DNA of 64,000 nt from Yamagishiella unicocca (Eukaryota > Chlorophyta > Chlorophyceae > Chlamydomonadales > Volvocaceae): NCBI GenBank assembly GCA_003116995.1, contig BDSL01000056.1:124001-188000 (forward strand), read 5' to 3'. The notes beneath the pieces were generated by a model, which saw nothing but the letters and a program-made list of their open reading frames with translations, was not told where the DNA came from and did no database searches. This document shows positions 23,450-36,724 of this stretch, one piece after another (positions within the stretch are counted from its first letter, which is position 1; every line of letters begins with the position of its first letter). A program made the translations under genes and the position numbers.

Positions 23450-25091
23450 GGCGAGAGCCGCCTAGGGTGCCCTTCAGGCGCTGACGGCAGCGCGGGCGGC
23501 GGGGATGTGGAGGGGGTTGGGATGGCGGTGGGAGACGCGCTCGATTTCCTCACCCGCGGGCACTAAGCGGCCGAAACCCGGGGAGGGGGCTGCCTGGGCT
23601 GGCTGTGTCCTCGGGGCCGCCAACACCTCCGCAGCCGCGGCCTGTGCGGGGACGAAGTGGCTGTCGCAAGAGACCCAGGAGTCCCAGGGCCCCGTGGGGG
23701 CCCGTGTGGCGCCGGGTGGGCCCCGGCCCTGTGTGCGCTTCTTCAGCATCGCTGGAGCCCTGGCGGTCGGAAGGGGGGTTACATAAAAGAACCGGTGACG
23801 CGTCGGAAGGGTTCGAGGAAGGGGGCGGGACGGAGGGACATCAGGGGGCGAGGAGCAAGGGTTGTAGGGTTGTAGGTTTCTTCCCGGGAAGGCGGGGTGC
23901 CACTATCACTAGTGAGAGCTTGGGCTGTCGACGGACGTGGTCTTGCGCTTGGCAAAAGGTGAGCAGCACGGACCGGTGGCGGACCGTTGGAACGGAGGAA
24001 CCATACGCGCACATATAATTACCGCGTATTGTTCATGGGATGGTTATTAGGAGGGTTCAGGTGGCTAGGGCTACGAGCAAAGTGGTGCTTGCGGTTGGCA
24101 ATGGGCCACCTAAGCCTCCGAATGACGCATGCGGCGCGTATCCTTCTCCAGTATCAGAGCGCCTACTTGTGTTCGATGCGGCTCCGGGCGGGCTCGAAGG
24201 GCCGGAAGGCTGTCGGAAGCTAGGCGACTGTGAAGTTCCCGGCGCAGCAGCACTTGCCAGGCGTCGGGACGCAACAGTACGTTTGCGCCCTGTGGAGGCG
24301 CGCTCCTAGGCTTGCTGCAACACGTGGTTGCCCAGCTCGCGGAAGTCAAACCTGCCCTAGCATGAGCATGCGCGCAGACGATATATCGCGTCGGCGGTTT
24401 TGGCGGGAGAAGGTTTTGAAGCATGAAACTACTGCAAAGGCAGTGCTCATAATAAACAATTCATGTGATTTAACATAGGACTGGCAGCGTCGCCGACTAG
24501 ACGGTAGTCTCCACGAAACGGATGCGGACAGCAGCTTAAGTGATAATACGGCATATCGACTGGCGCGGCTAACTGCCGTCCAGAGCGGCGCAGCGGGACA
24601 CTTTTTTACCCGCCACTCAACTATCAGCAACACATGAGAACCCCCAAATGACCAAACACTCAGGCACCTCGGCACTCGCACATAAGAAGATTCCGCAGGC
24701 AGCAGGACATGGCTGCGAAGGAGCATATCGCGCGCACCTGAGCCGGTTCGCAATTGAATGCACAGGACAGCAAATCTACCCTGCTGCCTGCCTGCCTGCC
24801 TGCTTGCCTGCGCGGTTGCCAGCGCAAGCCTCCTCCTGCCGCCCCCCAACCCCCGTCCCTCCAGATCCACCCCCCCGCCCGCCGCGCGCTCGCCTACTTC
24901 CCATGCGTGCCCCAGGCCTTACGCCAGCAGTAACAGCAGCAGCGGCGTGGGCTTGTGTTAGGTTGTGGCACATCAAAGCCGCTGCAGCCAGGGCTGCTCG
25001 GCCACGCGTCCATACGCCGCTAACTTCCGCGCACGTCAGCACGACTCTTCCCCCCCCCCCGGGCCTCCCCGGCCACACGGTGGCGTCCTCC

Positions 25092-25290
25092 CCGGCTCTT
25101 CCTCGAATAAGCCCCATGTACGGCAGTGACTACGCCCTCCCCGGCTCTTCCTCGAATAAGCCCCATGTACGGCAGTGACTACGCCCTCCCCGGCTCTTCC
25201 TCGAATAAGCCCCATGTACGGCAGTGACGACGCCCTCCCCTCCTCCTCGAATAAGCCCGGTGTACGGCAGTGACGACGCCCTCCTCGTCC
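25092..25290. repeat. 49-bp tandem repeat, four units
   Basis: Units begin ccggctcttcctcgaataag and continue with ccccatgtacggcagtgac. Starts are at 25092, 25141 and 25190, plus a fourth, partly diverged unit to about 25290. Confidence 0.9.
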
Positions 25291-25490
25291 TACGGGGATT
25301 TCCACCAACTCTCCGGCGGAAGGAGGACGTCTCCCGACCTAACTCCCGTACCTACATGTACGTAATCCGCGCGGCGTCGGGGCCACTTCTGGAAGCGGCG
25401 CCATTGCCGTGGGTGCGGTAACTGTACATGACGCGCGCGAAATACCTCATCAACGTCCCACGTGGTTCATTCCAGGCACCCGCGACGCCG

Positions 25491-25580
25491 CCTCCCTGGA
25501 GCCTGACCGCGGCCTCCCTGGAGCCTGACCGCGGCCTCCCTGGAGCCTGGCCGCGGCCTCCCTGGAGCCTGACCGCGGCC
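25491..25580. repeat. 22-bp tandem repeat, four units
   Basis: Four near-identical copies of cctccctggagcctgaccgc plus gg; one unit has tggccg in place of tgaccg. Confidence 0.9.
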
Positions 25581-26227
25581 TCGGTCCGCATCGACCGGGC
25601 TAGGCTTACCATCGCATCAATCCTGGCACCACACGTGCCGACACACCTCCGCCGCAGTTCGCTGCTTCATCGCTGCGTTCCTCGTGACGTGGTTCTCAGG
25701 CAGGCAGGCAGCAGCAGCAGCAGCGCACCAGCGCCAGCACCAGAGCTTCAGACCGACACCCTCGCGCGCACATACGCACATACATGCTCATTCTCCGTGG
25801 AGTTCCGCGGCTTACTAACGGTAACTTCACGCGCGCGCGTGAAGGCCTCCCACACCGTGCCGACCCTCGCCCGCTCAGCACCACCGCACCCGCCAGCCAC
25901 CTCATCCTCACCGCCTCACTTGCAGGACGCCACGCGATTGATGTTGTGTCATCCGCACGCACTGGAACCGCAGTGACCGTCGCTCGTTTCTGGGTCCCGT
26001 GCTTCGCAGGCCAGGACACCACATACAACTCCGACAGCTCAGTATGTGCACCCACCTAGGTATCCCCAGCCAACTATGCACCATGAGTGCCACCCGGCTG
26101 GTGCCACGCAACTCCCCGGTGCCAACCCGAGCAGCCGCTCAGCACTCTGGCGCGCCCGCAGCTGCGATAGAGTCTAGGAGAACAACGAACTCGGTGCGCA
26201 TCAGCGCCGCTCCGCCAACACGCCCGC

Positions 26228-26292
26228 ACCAGCACCAGTGTCAGGCGATGTGCCCGATGGTTCTACCTCTTGGTCTGGAACCCACTGTAGCC
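26228..26292 (-). repeat. Fragment of the dispersed gtaacggttacagtgg family
   Basis: On the minus strand the piece reads cactgtagcc/gatac-like terminus followed by the block seen at 45165-45215 (cagaccaagaggtagaacca, cgggcacatcgcctgacac). About 65 bases are conserved. Confidence 0.75.
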
Positions 26293-26396
26293 GATACAAC
26301 AATAACAACCAGGGCCCAGCGGGGAGCGCTGTCGGGCGCGCGCAGCCAGGGTTGATGCGCTCGCCGCGGTGCTGGCAGCAGCGGCGGCGGCGGCGG

Positions 26397-29300
26397 CTAC
26401 CGCCGCTGGCGCCCCGGCGGGGGCCCTCTGGCCGTCGTCGTCGCCGCCACCGCCGCCGCGGCGACGGCCTGGATCTCGCGGATCCGCCGTACGATATGCG
26501 TCGTGGACACCGCCGCCACCAGCGCGACGCCGCTCTGCGCGGTGGCCTTCAACCAGCAGCAGCCGTGCAGCTGCACGGCGATTATGATGTACAGTACGGC
26601 GCGGCAGGTCATGAGGGCCGCCACCGCCTGACGTGGGAGGCCGAACAGGCCGGGCTGCGCTAGCAGCTGACCGGGGGTGCGGGGCCGGGGGCGGGGGGGA
26701 GGAGCGGGGGCGCGGGAGGGAGGGATGGAAGGAGACACTGAAAAGTAAAACCCGAGGGAGGGAGGGAGCGGCCCGGGGGGTCGCATTGGGGTGTGCAAAC
26801 GACGCGAGGTAGTTATTGTAACAAGAGTTATTGTAATAAGAGTTATTGTAATAAGAGTTATTGTATAACTCTTAGTTGCTAGTTGCTAGTTGCTAGTTGG
26901 TCCATACCGAATCGAATAATGTTGGGCCGCGCGCGTCACCCTCACGGCCTACCGGTTACCCCATACAAGCTCACGTAACATACCCGAATGAGCAGGATGC
27001 CCAGCGGGCGGCCCTGGGTCCAAGAGCCGGCCTCCACGCTGTCGCAAGCAGGCGGAAGCTCCCCCACATCGCCAGGAGGCGGCGTAACCATGGACGCCAC
27101 CGCCACCGCCGCCTCCAGCATACAAATTCATTTTCGCGGCACACGGCATGTCGTACATTCCGTACACACAGGGCGCGGACGTACGTCAGCGAAGGGAGGC
27201 GGTCGAGGAGGCGAGCGGGTGAAGATCGGACGAAGCCGTTAGCATTCAAACTGACGGGCTGACGGCCGCCGGCCGCCGATGGCGAATCGAGCGCACGCAG
27301 AAGCCCCAGGAACCGTCCCGGCTAGGAGGCTTTCTCCGCTTTCGAAGCCCATGGCCCCCCTTTGTCTACTTTTTAACACACACACACACCCCCCCCCGGT
27401 CCCGACAGTTCCATGCCGCATGCACACGTTCCCTCGCAACCCACCCACGCACCCATCCCGACCCCCCCGGGGGCATGCGGGGGGTCACTCACCGGCTGCC
27501 AGCTCAGCACCACCTGCAGCGGCGTGATGACCGCGTACGACAATGCCGTAATTGCCGTACGATTGCGGCGGTAGGCGCCAGGCCAGCGCACCAATATGAC
27601 CAGCGGCACAAGCAGCACCGCCAGTACGGCAATGCGCACGTGGCGAGGCATGCCGGTGAGGCGGGTGTAGGGGTAGGCGTAGGGGGGGTAGGCGTCCTGA
27701 GGTGGGAGGGAGACGGCGGCAGCGGGCGGGGCGCCGGCGGGCGGCCAGGCAGTGCAGCCGTGTATATCGTATGAGTAGGAGGATGCATTCCATTGCATGT
27801 TCCGCAGGCGGTGAAGTCGTGTGCGAAACGCGGCCGGTGCATTCTACACGCGGGCGGTGCAGTCGTGTGTGAAACGCGCGTCGCTGAGATCGCCGTGGCA
27901 TGTGGCACCCACACCCGCACAAAGGCCTCCCTTCACCCCCCTCACTTGATTCCCTACTCCCCCAACCGGCCCCCAGACCGCCGGAGACCGTAACTACTGT
28001 CAGCCTACCAGGTAGATAGGGCTGTCGGGTCGGGCCCCCCTGTAGTCACACCACCAGGTGCCAAACCAACCCGACTTTCCCCTCCCGCCACCCACCCATC
28101 CCCCTCCCGCCACCCACCCATCCCCCTCCCGCCACCCCCTCATCCCCCTCCCGCCACCCACCCATCCCCCTCCCGCCACCCACCCATCCCCTCCCGCCAC
28201 CCACCCATCCCCCTCCCGCCACCCACCCATCCCCCTCCCGCCACCCACCCATCCCCTCCCGCCACCCACCCATCCCCCTCCCGCCACCCACCCATCCCCC
28301 TCCCGCCACCCACCCATCCCCCTCCCGCCACCCACCCATCCCATGCGCAGGGCTTACCAGCAGCTCGCTCAGCGCCATTAACACCCAGGCCATCGCGTCT
28401 GACCACATGAATCCTTGGGCGGCGGCGGGGGCGGCGGCAGCGGCAGCGGCAGCTCCAGGATCCCTGGCATCAGCAGCGGCGGCCACGCCGTCGGGCTTTC
28501 CTCCCCTTCCTGATTCTACGCCATTACCCATGGAGGCAGCGGCAGGATCCCACGAGGGGCTCACGACGGCTCCAGGGAGCACTGCCGCCGCCGCCACGTC
28601 AGCGTCGCCGCCGCCGCCGGGGTATGCAGCGTTGGCGGCGGCGGCGGCGGCGGTGGTGGCAGCGGCAGCGGTGGCGGCGGCGGCCGTCCCCGGCAGGTCC
28701 TCGTCGCCGACCACCTGAACCCCCCACCGCCCCCGCAGCAACCGCACCACCAGGCGCGCGCAGCCCCACATGCCCCTCCCGCACATGTAGCACAGCAGCT
28801 GCTCTCCCGTGGCCAGCACCTCCTCCCGCTGCAGCTCGTCCTGAAGGTGCTGCTCGTCCGCGGGCAGTGGCGGCGGCGATGGCGGCGGCGGCGATGGCGG
28901 CGGCGGCGGCGGCTGCAGCAGCTCCGCCAGGTCGGCCGCCAGCTCGGACATGTGGTCGCGGTACGCCAGCAGGCGCGACACACTGTACGGCAGGTGCGGC
29001 TGTAGCTCCTCGTCAGTGGCGCCGCTCTCGTAGAAGATGGCGGTGGCGTGCTCCTCGTAAGCGGCGTTAAGCTCCGAAGCGATGTCGAGGTCGTCGCTGC
29101 CGCTGCCGTGTCCGCCGCTGGCTAGCAGCAGCAGCGGCAGGGCCGCCAGGACGCGCTGGCGGCGGCGGGGGCGGCGGCGGCAAGCCGCCGCCGCCGCCGC
29201 CGCCCCCGCCGCCGCCGGCAGCAACTCGGGTTTCGGAGCGAGGGCTGCATCGAGGGTGGCTGTGGTGGAGGCGTCGCCGTCGGTGCGTGTGCGATCGACG

Positions 29301-30399
29301 TGGCTGCGCAGGGCCTCAGGGCTGCTAGGGGCTGCTGCTACAGCTGCTGCTGCTGCTGCTGCTGCTGCTACTGCTGGCGGCTCGTCTGGCGGGGGCAGCA
29401 AGTGGATGCAGACAGCCGACGGCACGCCGGCGGCAGTAGCAGCGGCGGCGGCAGGTGGACGTGGAACCTGCGTTGTATGGACAGGGGTTGACAGGCCGAG
29501 GTAAGTTGCTAAGGACGGATTGAGGCAGTGGTGGGTGAAGGGGGGTGCAGGCGGCAGCATGACGGGCGGGAGCTAGATCACATCAGGCGTTGTTAAGTAG
29601 TAAGTAGATAATTAGATAGATAGTAAGTATGTTCGGAATACATGTGCCGTATATCGCTGGCGTCAAAACATCGAATGAGGAAGGACCACCGAGGAAGGGA
29701 TAGCGCCGCCGGCATTCGGCAAGAGCGGTATCTCACCGGTATCTCAACCGCCACAACCGCTGGCGGCCAGTCGTCATTCGGCCGTTGGTCGTTGTGGTCG
29801 GCGCACTCGCCGCCGGCGCCGCCATCAGCTCCCGCCGACGCCTCCACGTGGCCCAGTGGCGAAGCCGGCAGCGGCTGCAGCCACACGCGAGGCAGGTCGA
29901 CCCACGCCGCCCCCGGCGACTGCTCACCACCACCGCCGCCGCCGCCGCCCCCGCCGCCGCCACCCAGCCCGGCCACCACCACACGCACGCACAGATGCGC
30001 CACTGCGCTAGCCGAGGCGGCGTCGGCGTCGGCGGTGGCGGCGGCGGCGGCGGCAGTGGCGGCGGCAGTAGCAGGGCTGTCGTCACGGCCCTCCGGTTGT
30101 ATCTGCGCGATGGCGGCTACGGCCTCGGGGGATAGTACGACACGCACCGTCGCGAAGGAGGCCACGTCAGCCGCGCCGGTGTCGGCCGCTACGGCGTTGG
30201 CGTCGCCCGCGACTGCGCAGTCGGCACCCGCCGCCGCCAGCGGCGGCGGCGGCGGCGCCGCCACTGCCACCGCATCCAGGTAGCATGGCAGTAGCGCATG
30301 GCAGTAGCCAGCGCGCAAGCTCGCGTCGCTGCCAGCCCCCGCTGGTGGTTGCGTTAGTAGCGCCTGCGCCTGCTGCACGTCGTGCGTTTCGCCAGCCCA

Positions 30400-30437
<38 letters not shown>

Positions 30438-31625
30438 TGGCGCCGCCCGTCGCACCGCACATCAGTGCCGCCAGACCGGCAGTGCCGCCGGCGACCTTGA
30501 CGGCCGCTGCAGCCGTGGCGGCGGCTTGCTCGTACACGCCCGCCAGCGAGGCACAAAGTCTCTCCTGGGCCGCGGCGGCGACGGCGGGAGGCCAAAGGCG
30601 CGGCGATGCCAATGCCTCTTCAACCTCCTCAACCTCCTCCTCCTCTTCTTCTTCATCCACAGTCCCCGCCGCCGTCACCGCCGCCGCCACCGCCCCTTCA
30701 CGCACCGTCCGGTCCGTAGTGCGCCTCTGCGCCGCTGGCGACCAAGGCAGTGGCCGGTGGCCCTGCCCATGCCGCTGCAACTCCTCCAAATCCCACACTC
30801 CCGCGCGGCCGCTGAAGTCGCTGGAGGTGCAGCCGCTGCTGGAGTGGACGTGGGCGGCGGATGAGGGGGGTGCCGCCGCCTCGCCGCCGCCGCATCCGCC
30901 GCCCAAGGCGCCGGCGATGCTTATGAAGTTGCGCAGGGGCTGCCAGCCGAGGAAACCGCTGTCAGAGCTGATGCGTCCGTTGACGCCCCCTCCCCTCTGC
31001 AAGGGACCGCTGTGTGCGTACACCTGGTGCTGCTGGTGCTGGTGCTGCTGGTGCTGGTGCTGCTGGTGCTGGTGCTGGTGCTGGTGCTGGTGCTGCTGTT
31101 GCTGCTGCCGTTGCTGCTGCGGCGGCGGTGGAGAGGCGGTGCTGCAGCTGCCGTCGCTGACGCCGACGCCACCGGCACTGCTGCCTTGGCTGAACGTGGG
31201 AGTGGGCGGAGCCTCAGACGCATCTGTACGACGTCGCGACAGCGGCGGCGACAGCGGCGGCGGCAACTCGACGTGCACTACCCGTATACCACCGCCGTCG
31301 TAATTGCCAGAGCTGCCGCCGCCATCACCATCGCCGCCGCCGCCGCCGCCGCCGGCCACACTCAGCTCCGTTGCCTCTGCCGTACCGGACGCATATGCAG
31401 ATACCCCCCCACCGCCGCCTCCGCAAAGCGCCTCGGAGGGCAGTACCGCCAGCATGTCGCACGACACAAAGGGCGAGATGTTCTGCTGCCCGTCTCCTTC
31501 ATCGCCGATGCCAATGAGCGCGCGCCGGCCACCCCCGCCCCTAGGGTGGGGGTGGCCCATATCCAGGAAACCGCCACCGCCGGATGTCACAAGCTGCTGC
31601 TGCGCAGCCGCGCTCGGTCCATCAT

Positions 31626-31667
<42 letters not shown>

Positions 31668-31800
31668 TGTTGGCAGCAGCAGTGTTGGCAGCAGCATTGT
31701 TGGCAGCAGCATTGTTGTCAGCAGGAATAGCATTCGTGTGGCCCGCACGGACGGCGGTGGCAGCGGCGGCCACTGCGCTGGTCTCCGCGGCACCTGCGGA

Positions 31801-31831
<31 letters not shown>

Positions 31832-34800
31832 TTCTGGAGCCACTGCTGCCTTCCACCACCCGCGGCTGCCACAGACCTGGTGAGCCTCGCACGGGGCATC
31901 AGGGGTGATGGCGGCGCCAAGGTGTCACCAAGGTAACATTCGCGTCATTGCGTCATTACGTCATACGTTCATTACGTCATTACGTTATGCGCGGGGTGCC
32001 ATCATTATTATCACCACTGTAACAAGTTACCACTACCACCACAGGCCTTACACGGCAGCATATCAAGGTTCGTAATCAAGGCCACGGCATCGCACTCGGC
32101 GTTCCGCAGTGCATCCTCACACCCACAACAAAATCCGCCTCAATCGAGGCGTCGCGCCACACGCACCGAACTCGAGCTCAAAGTAACGCCGCTGGGAGGA
32201 CCTGGGATTCGGTTACCATGTCCTGCTGTAAGTAACACACACCGAACTGCTACAAGCAGCACACCGAAGATGACTGAACTGACCCCTTCCCCCCGCTCTG
32301 ATCCACGCTCACCCACGACCCCTAGCCTCCGATCTCCTCACCTCCAAACCCGCCCCCAAACCCACCTGTAGACCTCCCCGCCTCCAAACCTACCTGGGAA
32401 CCCGAACCAGCTGGATCAGGTGCACGCAGCCCCGCACCACCACACCGCCGCCCAGCGTGCTCATCAGGCTGCGCCGCCGCAATCGGCCGCCGCCGCCGGC
32501 ACCGCCGTTTCGCTGGCCTGCGACCCGCACCGCCGCCAGAGCGGCGGCGTTGAAGGCGAGCACGGCCCCGCCGGCGGCGCCAGCCACTGCGGCGGCCGCC
32601 TCCGGAACTATAGTGCCCCACGCCGCCGGGTGCTGGTGCTGGTGCTGGTTCACCTTGACGCTCACCACGCAAGCACCCATGCGGGACGTGTAGAGCAGGT
32701 CGCGGCCGGCAGCAGGGGTGGAGGCAGGGGCGGAGGCGCATGTGGCAAGAATCCCGTGCTGCGGGCCGCCGCCGCCGCCGCTGGCCCTGCTGGCGTCAGC
32801 GTCGCCGTACGCGTCGCCACCATCGCCGCCGCCGCCGCTCGTGCGGGGCCGCAGAAGCCGCAGGTCCAGGGAGGGTGCGGCGGGACGGATACGAGTGGGT
32901 CGCATGGGAGCTCCCACGTGTTGGTGGCGGCCGCCGCCGCCGCCGCCGCCACCGCCGTCGGCGCAGTTTGCGGAACCGCCGTCGCCGCCGGGAGTGCCGG
33001 CTGGGCTGGCGACGGCGGCGCCGGCTGGCAGCACCTCATCACCACCACCCTTGCGACACTTGGTGGGGCCCGCGCCGTCGGCAGCGGCGCCAGGCTGCGG
33101 CTCAATCCTGGTCTTCAGAATCCTGCAATCCAAGCCAAGGGCCGTTGCCGCCGCCGCCGCCAACGCCGCCGCCGCCACCGGCGGTGTGCCGTCAACGCCT
33201 GCATCGCTGCTGCATGCGTGGGCGCTGCTGCACGCGCCGCTGCTCGAATCGTGACCCAACAGGAAGCGCTCGCCCGTCCGGCCGTCACCAAGGGTGCCGG
33301 ATATCGTGTCGTATCTCTCAGGAGACGTCTCCGCGCCGCTGTCCAGTGAAGCAACACGGCCTCCTCCGCCACCACCGCCAGCAGCGCTGTCGCTGCAGCT
33401 GCCGCTAGCACGCCAACAGCTGCTGCAGAACGCCAAGCTGCCGCCGCCGCCGCAGCTGCCGACGCCTTCATGTTCGTTGCCGTTGTCACCACCAGCAGGT
33501 TCGTTGCTCACTGGTTCGCTGCTGGCGGCGGTGGCGGTGACGAGACCGGCAGCCTCGCCTCGTCCCCCGACAACAGGTCTACCTACACTGTCGGCGCATC
33601 CACCCGCGCCGCCCTCGGCACGCTCCGCTGCAACCCTACCGGCGGCGGCGGCCCATGTCGGTTTCCACGTCCCGAGGTCCAAGAAGGCAGCTCCCATTGC
33701 AGCGCTGTCCGTGTTGGCAGTGGCTAGATGCTGCCTGTCGTGCCGCCGCCGCCGCCGCTGCAGCTGCGGGCTGGTGTTTCCGCTTGACCCACTTGAAGCC
33801 AACATATTGGCGGCGGCATCAGGCGACGGCGGCCGTGAGAGTCGCGGCGACGCGGCTGCCATCGCCGCCGCCGCCGCCGCAGCAGCAGCGGCAGCGGCGG
33901 CGACTCGCCGCCTCATGAAGAGTTCCGTGCCGTACAGACGCGCCGCGGGTATAATCACGATCCAGCCGGCCAGGACGAGGACTGAGCGGAGCGGCTGCTG
34001 CAGCGACCCGTGGGTCATCAGGTCGCAAACCACCGCGCCGCCCATCGCCATCACCCACTCCACGACGTTTATCGCAAGCTGCCAGTCTGAAGGCACCTGG
34101 GTGAGTGTGGTGAGAACGCAAGGGCCGCGTACGAGGCGGCGGTGGGGTGTGGTGAGGACGCAAGGGCCACGTACGAGGCGGCGGTGGCGGCGGCAGCCGT
34201 TGGCGGGACGATATGTATTGGGTTGTCCGAGGCTACATGCAGGTGGCTTTCAACAAGTAGCTCGTACCCGCCGGGCATGGGAGGCAGGGCTCAGGCAGAT
34301 GGCGCGGCCCATGCGGGCAGGCAGCAACGGACGCCCCGCCGTTCCGCTGATCCCCAAGCCCAAGCCCAAATACTGACGAGTACGATTGAACACTGCGGTA
34401 CGGTATCTACCGCCTCAGTCGTTCCACACCTTTACCAGGGCAATGTTCATAACGGCGGAGAGCAGGCAGATCTGGTGGCGGGCGCCCGCCAGGGCCACCT
34501 TGGCGCCGGTGAGCGGCAGCAGCATGGCGCCCGCCTGCTTGCCGTACCGCATCCACATGTTGAGCGCCGTCAAGAAGATACCCTGCGGATGCCGATGGTG
34601 GGACTGGTCGGTAAACCCAACAGGCAAAGCGACGTGCGTGGCCAGGTGGGGGCAATTCGCACAGTTGATGCGTGTCGTACTGTCCGTCACGCTAGCAAGG
34701 CGTCAGCGAGGGCTGCGGAAACCATGGAAACGAGCGGCTGCGGCGGCAGCGGCGATGGACGTGTACAACAAACGTAGTCATGTATCGCACCGCACCTCCA

Positions 34801-35785
34801 CACACCCAATGCACTGCGCGAGCTCGGCCGACCCACATAGGAAAACCCACGCCTCGTGCGCATGAACATGCCCTCCACATGCCCTCCACATGCCCTCCAC
34901 ATGCCTGGCGGCGGCGGGTCCCCTCTGCTCGCGCTCGCTTACCAGATGCACCGACAACCGTACGGCGGACATGATGACGTGGCGCACCACCGCGTGCCGC
35001 AGCGTCCAGCCGCCGTCGCCGGCCGCACCTCCAGTTGTACGTTCTCGCAGCAGGCGACTCACGAGCAGGCTGGTCAGGCCGAGCAGCAGGCAGCCAAGGA
35101 ACAGCACCTCCGCGACGTCCAGCTGGGCATGCGTGGCGAAGCTGAGCGGATAGAGGTGTCGCAACGCGTAGGCTGCTCGGCTGAATAAATTGGCGCTGCG
35201 AGAGGGAGAGGTGAAAGGTGGTGCGCGGAGGGGAAGTATTTTTTTTACTACAGGAAATCGGGGCCAACTGCAGAAGCGATGGGACAAAGAGAGAGCAGGC
35301 GAACGGAGTCTAGGCGCAGAGGCGCGAAAGCACGGACGGACCCGCGGCAGGGGCGGGAATGATTTGCAGCCGGCTTTGAGTTGCTTGGATCTCGCGCCAG
35401 CTGCGGTCCGCCGGTGTGCTTACAGCTGTTATCAGTGAACGCTACGTGAGGGCGTCGCAATCGCAACGCGACCCGCTCACCTGCACGGGAAGCCGCGCAC
35501 AACGGCCTGCTCGTAGTCGTTGATGAACAGCGCGGGGCGGAAGAACAAAGGCTGCGGTTGCGCCGCTCGCGTAGCGCAGCCGGCGCGCAGCGCGAGGCCC
35601 CGGCTGAGGTGCATGGCGGGAATCAGCAAGATTTGCAGGGCCAGCACGACGATGTCGAACAGATCATGCGCTTGCGCAAAGCAGATGTAGGGGCTGCGCG
35701 CGTTTAGCACCCGCTGCCGACGCCTCCTCGCTGCCTTGTCAGCCGGCGAGTCAGAGGGCTGCGGCCGGGTTGCTGCGGGCTCCAT
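26397..35785 (-). CDS. Polytopic membrane protein, about 2,130 aa, family not recognised
   Basis: Nine exons with matching phases: 35785-35481, 35180-34943, 34582-34436, 34096-32394, 31876-29737, 29467-28358, 27843-27493, 27112-26984, 26666-26397. They total 6,393 bases and 2,130 residues. The start is ATG at 35785, MEPAATRPQ. About six hydrophobic segments lie within residues 40-290 (e.g. IVVLALQILLIPAMHL, VLFLGCLLLGLTSLLV, VLVLAGWIVIIPAARLYG). A Gly/Ala/Gln/Pro-rich stretch of roughly 1,650 residues follows, encoded mainly by exons 4-6. About four more hydrophobic segments come at residues 1945-2100 (e.g. IAVLAVLLVPLVILV, AVLYIIIAVQLHGCCW). No transporter, channel or cyclase signature was found. 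Exons 7 and 8 have the weakest acceptors. A lineage-specific integral membrane protein is all that can be said. Confidence 0.65.
26810..26898. repeat. 15-bp and 7-bp AT-rich tandem repeats in an intron
   Basis: Four units of agttattgtaataag are followed by ctagttg repeated three to four times. They fall in the last intron of the polytopic gene model. Confidence 0.85.
28079..28342. repeat. 18-bp minisatellite in an intron, about 14-15 units
   Basis: Units of ccacccatccccctcccg, with some 17-base units lacking one c. The array starts about 16 bases inside the intron that follows exon 6 of the polytopic gene. The minus strand is G-rich and open in several frames (GWVAGGGWVGGGRGMGGWRE). Confidence 0.95.
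31018..31118 (-). repeat. In-frame CAG/CAC repeat coding for Gln/His
   Basis: The plus-strand (ctggtgctg)n tract lies inside exon 5 of the polytopic gene and encodes QHQHQHQQHQ-type sequence. Other in-frame CAG tracts occur at about 31633-31665 and 31801-31832. Confidence 0.85.
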
Positions 35786-36724
35786 TGCACTGCAGCAGCT
35801 GTTGTGTTCCAGTCTTGACGTCTGATGAATATTGGGGCGTTACGGCTGGGGAACTGGGCCGCGCAGGCCGGGCACATCGGCTGCGCAGGAGCCTTTCGCA
35901 CGCGAAGCTGTTTCACCCTTTCACATGAATCTGGATACAGTAGCTGATGCGAGTGTTACTGGACCGAAATGGTCCTGAGCCCAAAGGACACGCCCATTCA
36001 CCACTGCGGCATTTGCGCGCTTCTCTTGCACGTGGTAGATGGAATGTTGGAATCGCGGGTCCGGGCTAACGCCCTCAGCGCGCACATGGATACACCCAAG
36101 CGAAAGACAGAGCAGCGCTTTATGCTGTAATAATTCCAGAGCAAGCTCGTACGCAGCGAGGGGAAGCGCGTGTGGCCCCATCGTAATCGATGTCAAAAAC
36201 GAGTCGTACATTGCGCTCCGCATGTGATAGGGAAGTGGGCGCTCTCAAAGGTGACAACAATGGTCTGCGAGTCTTGTTTACAAGCCCCATATGAGCACAG
36301 CAGGGCTGTCCCTCCAGCGATCACCGGATGGCCCCTTGCGTCCCCCTTTTGAGCGACCCGTGGGTCGTCAGGCGCGCGGACGTCCGGTCCTGGATGTCAG
36401 AGTCCGAAACGAGTCCAGTCAGTTTACCTGTATGTCTTTCATGGTTGCCTGCACGGCGAATCGGTGAGCAATTAACGCGCCCAAATCTACCTGTGCCGAG
36501 GTTTCGGCCGTTGAGATGTACGACACGGATCGCGACGGGCCGTCGCGCGATTTACGTAGCAACAGATCTACAGAATAGCAATCGCTGTAGCATTTCAAGT
36601 TGGAAGGATATGTTGCCGGGGCCGGCAAGGCTAGTACGAAAGAGTCGACCGGTGGGTCAGGTAAGATGGGGTGGGATTTTGAACGCGGACGGCCAGACAA
36701 GGCTAATGCGCGGTGGTATTAGTA
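35786..36724. other. Spacer upstream of the polytopic gene
   Basis: No gene was recognised. The promoter and 5' UTR of the minus-strand polytopic gene should be in the first few hundred bases above 35785; no clear TATA-like box was identified. Confidence 0.35.

Larger units (their letters stand above)
22485..26396. other. 3.9-kb region with minisatellites, no exon established
   Basis: Apart from the tandem repeats listed separately, only low-complexity open frames are seen. Exons belonging to the 21.4-22.5 kb gene may lie here but could not be chosen. Confidence 0.35.

Noticed and set aside
32420..34376. Long plus-strand open frames over the polytopic gene
   Set aside because: They are shadows of the 1.7-kb minus-strand exon, whose splice phases and membrane segments give better support.
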